Assembly: GCA_035602605.1 (NCBI GenBank)
Contig: DATNLZ010000085.1
Location: 1 to 60,145, forward strand
Source: DASQHY01 sp035602605
Lineage (GTDB): Bacteria > Acidobacteriota > Terriglobia > Acidiferrales > UBA7541
Direction of reading: 5' to 3'
Length of the DNA stretch: 60,145 nt
The translations under genes and the position numbers were made by a program. The stretch's first letter is position 1. Each line of letters opens with the position of its first letter. The notes beneath the pieces are model-generated. The model made no database searches. It saw nothing but the letters and a program-made list of their open reading frames with translations, and had not been told where the DNA came from. Below, piece after piece: positions 59,873 through 60,145 of the stretch.

Positions 59873-60145
59873 TGTACTGCGTCTAACGCTTCTTTACATT
59901 TGGCGATCTTGCTCAGGATGCGCTCAACCGGAGCACTCCAGACGAATACTTGGGGCTTCTGGTTGTGGTTTTCTATGTACTCGTTGATGGTGGTCACCAA
60001 TTCCTGGACAGCGTGAAAGCTGCCACGTCGGATGCGTTGCTGGGTCAGATCACGAAACCAACGTTCGACCAGGTTCAGCCAAGAGCTGGAAGTCGGGGTG
60101 AAGTGCAAATGGAAGCGCGGATGACGTTTCAGCCAGGATTTCACG
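59869..60145 (-). CDS. IS630-family transposase, C-terminal part (cut by window end)
   Basis: The 91 codons visible carry the DDE-domain C-terminus of IS630/Tc1-like transposases: HPRFHLHFTPTSSSWLNLVERWF, with the third catalytic acidic Glu in NLVERWF, then RDLTQQRIRRGSF and TTINEYIENHNQKPQVFVW. The N-terminal helix-turn-helix and first Asp are beyond the window. The stop (59869-59871) overlaps the TAG of rpmA. Because IS630 elements insert at TA, the target may have been the TA in that stop codon, and cta/gtgtactgc would be the element's edge. The other end cannot be checked here. Confidence 0.85.
   Translation of the reverse strand, partial: VKSWLKRHPRFHLHFTPTSSSWLNLVERWFRDLTQQRIRRGSFHAVQELVTTINEYIENHNQKPQVFVWSAPVERILSKIAKCKEALDAVH

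Overview
The window looks like a chromosomal segment of a soil-type Acidobacteriota (Koribacter/Terriglobia-like). This is an inference from the gene set: a very large Oar-like TonB receptor with an N-terminal carboxypeptidase-regulatory domain, Ser/Thr kinase plus TPR proteins, a pair of exported TldD/TldE homologues, menaquinone synthesis through futalosine (mqnA/mqnC), a dprA-topA-xerC neighbourhood and high-GC codon use. I saw no rRNA, tRNA or CRISPR array.

Layout. 1-930: a decayed IS110-family element on the minus strand. Its transposase has a large internal deletion but its structured leader survives. 1069-5411: mixed genes (exported protein, CDF metal exporter, MBL-PilZ fusion, membrane protein, AhpD-like protein). 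5936-9315: an accessory cassette of two overlapping adenine-DNA methyltransferases with no visible nuclease. 9487-11682: a 731-residue radical SAM protein whose cysteine layout resembles the tetraether / membrane-spanning lipid synthases. 12225-16349: ridA, an M1-like protein without a zinc site, and small exported proteins. 16571-28334: a long minus-strand run read as yip1-tgt-yajC-secD-secF-tonB-exbB-three exbD-TPR lipoprotein-spoT, joining protein export, TonB energisation and (p)ppGpp metabolism. 28469-30413: two Opp/Dpp-type ATPases without permeases. 31378-35051: exported TldE-like/TldD-like pair. 35404-38875: FecR-domain protein, tautomerase, and a sigma / anti-sigma / zinc-ribbon membrane gene set. 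38972-41125: zinc-ribbon protein, RNase HI, NTF2-like protein. 41176-44550: Ser/Thr kinase with TPRs. 44646-46716: mqnC and mqnA. 46821-48262: divergent receiver protein and Crp/Fnr regulator. 48432-50924: exported metalloprotease. 50968-55248: dprA pseudogene, topA, xerC. 55358-55556: beta-barrel gene fragment. 55690-58932: TonB-dependent receptor with promoter and terminator. 59275-59872: rplU-rpmA with a near-consensus promoter. 59869-end: an IS630-type transposase running off the window.

How the genes connect. The SecD/F-YajC export machinery and TonB-ExbB-ExbD energy transducers would support insertion and driving of TonB receptors like the one at 55690. Several signal-peptide proteins (TldD/E pair, metalloprotease, FecR protein) are export clients. 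The futalosine genes supply menaquinone for the same membrane.

Most striking observations: (i) the radical SAM candidate for membrane-spanning lipid synthesis; (ii) a nuclease-less two-methyltransferase cassette; (iii) a dprA gene that can still be read through several frameshifts and a nonsense codon; (iv) an IS110 remnant that keeps a nested-hairpin leader like a bridge-RNA region; (v) the exported TldD/TldE pair; (vi) an apparent in-frame insertion in mqnA. All functions are read from sequence motifs and memory of families; no searches were run.
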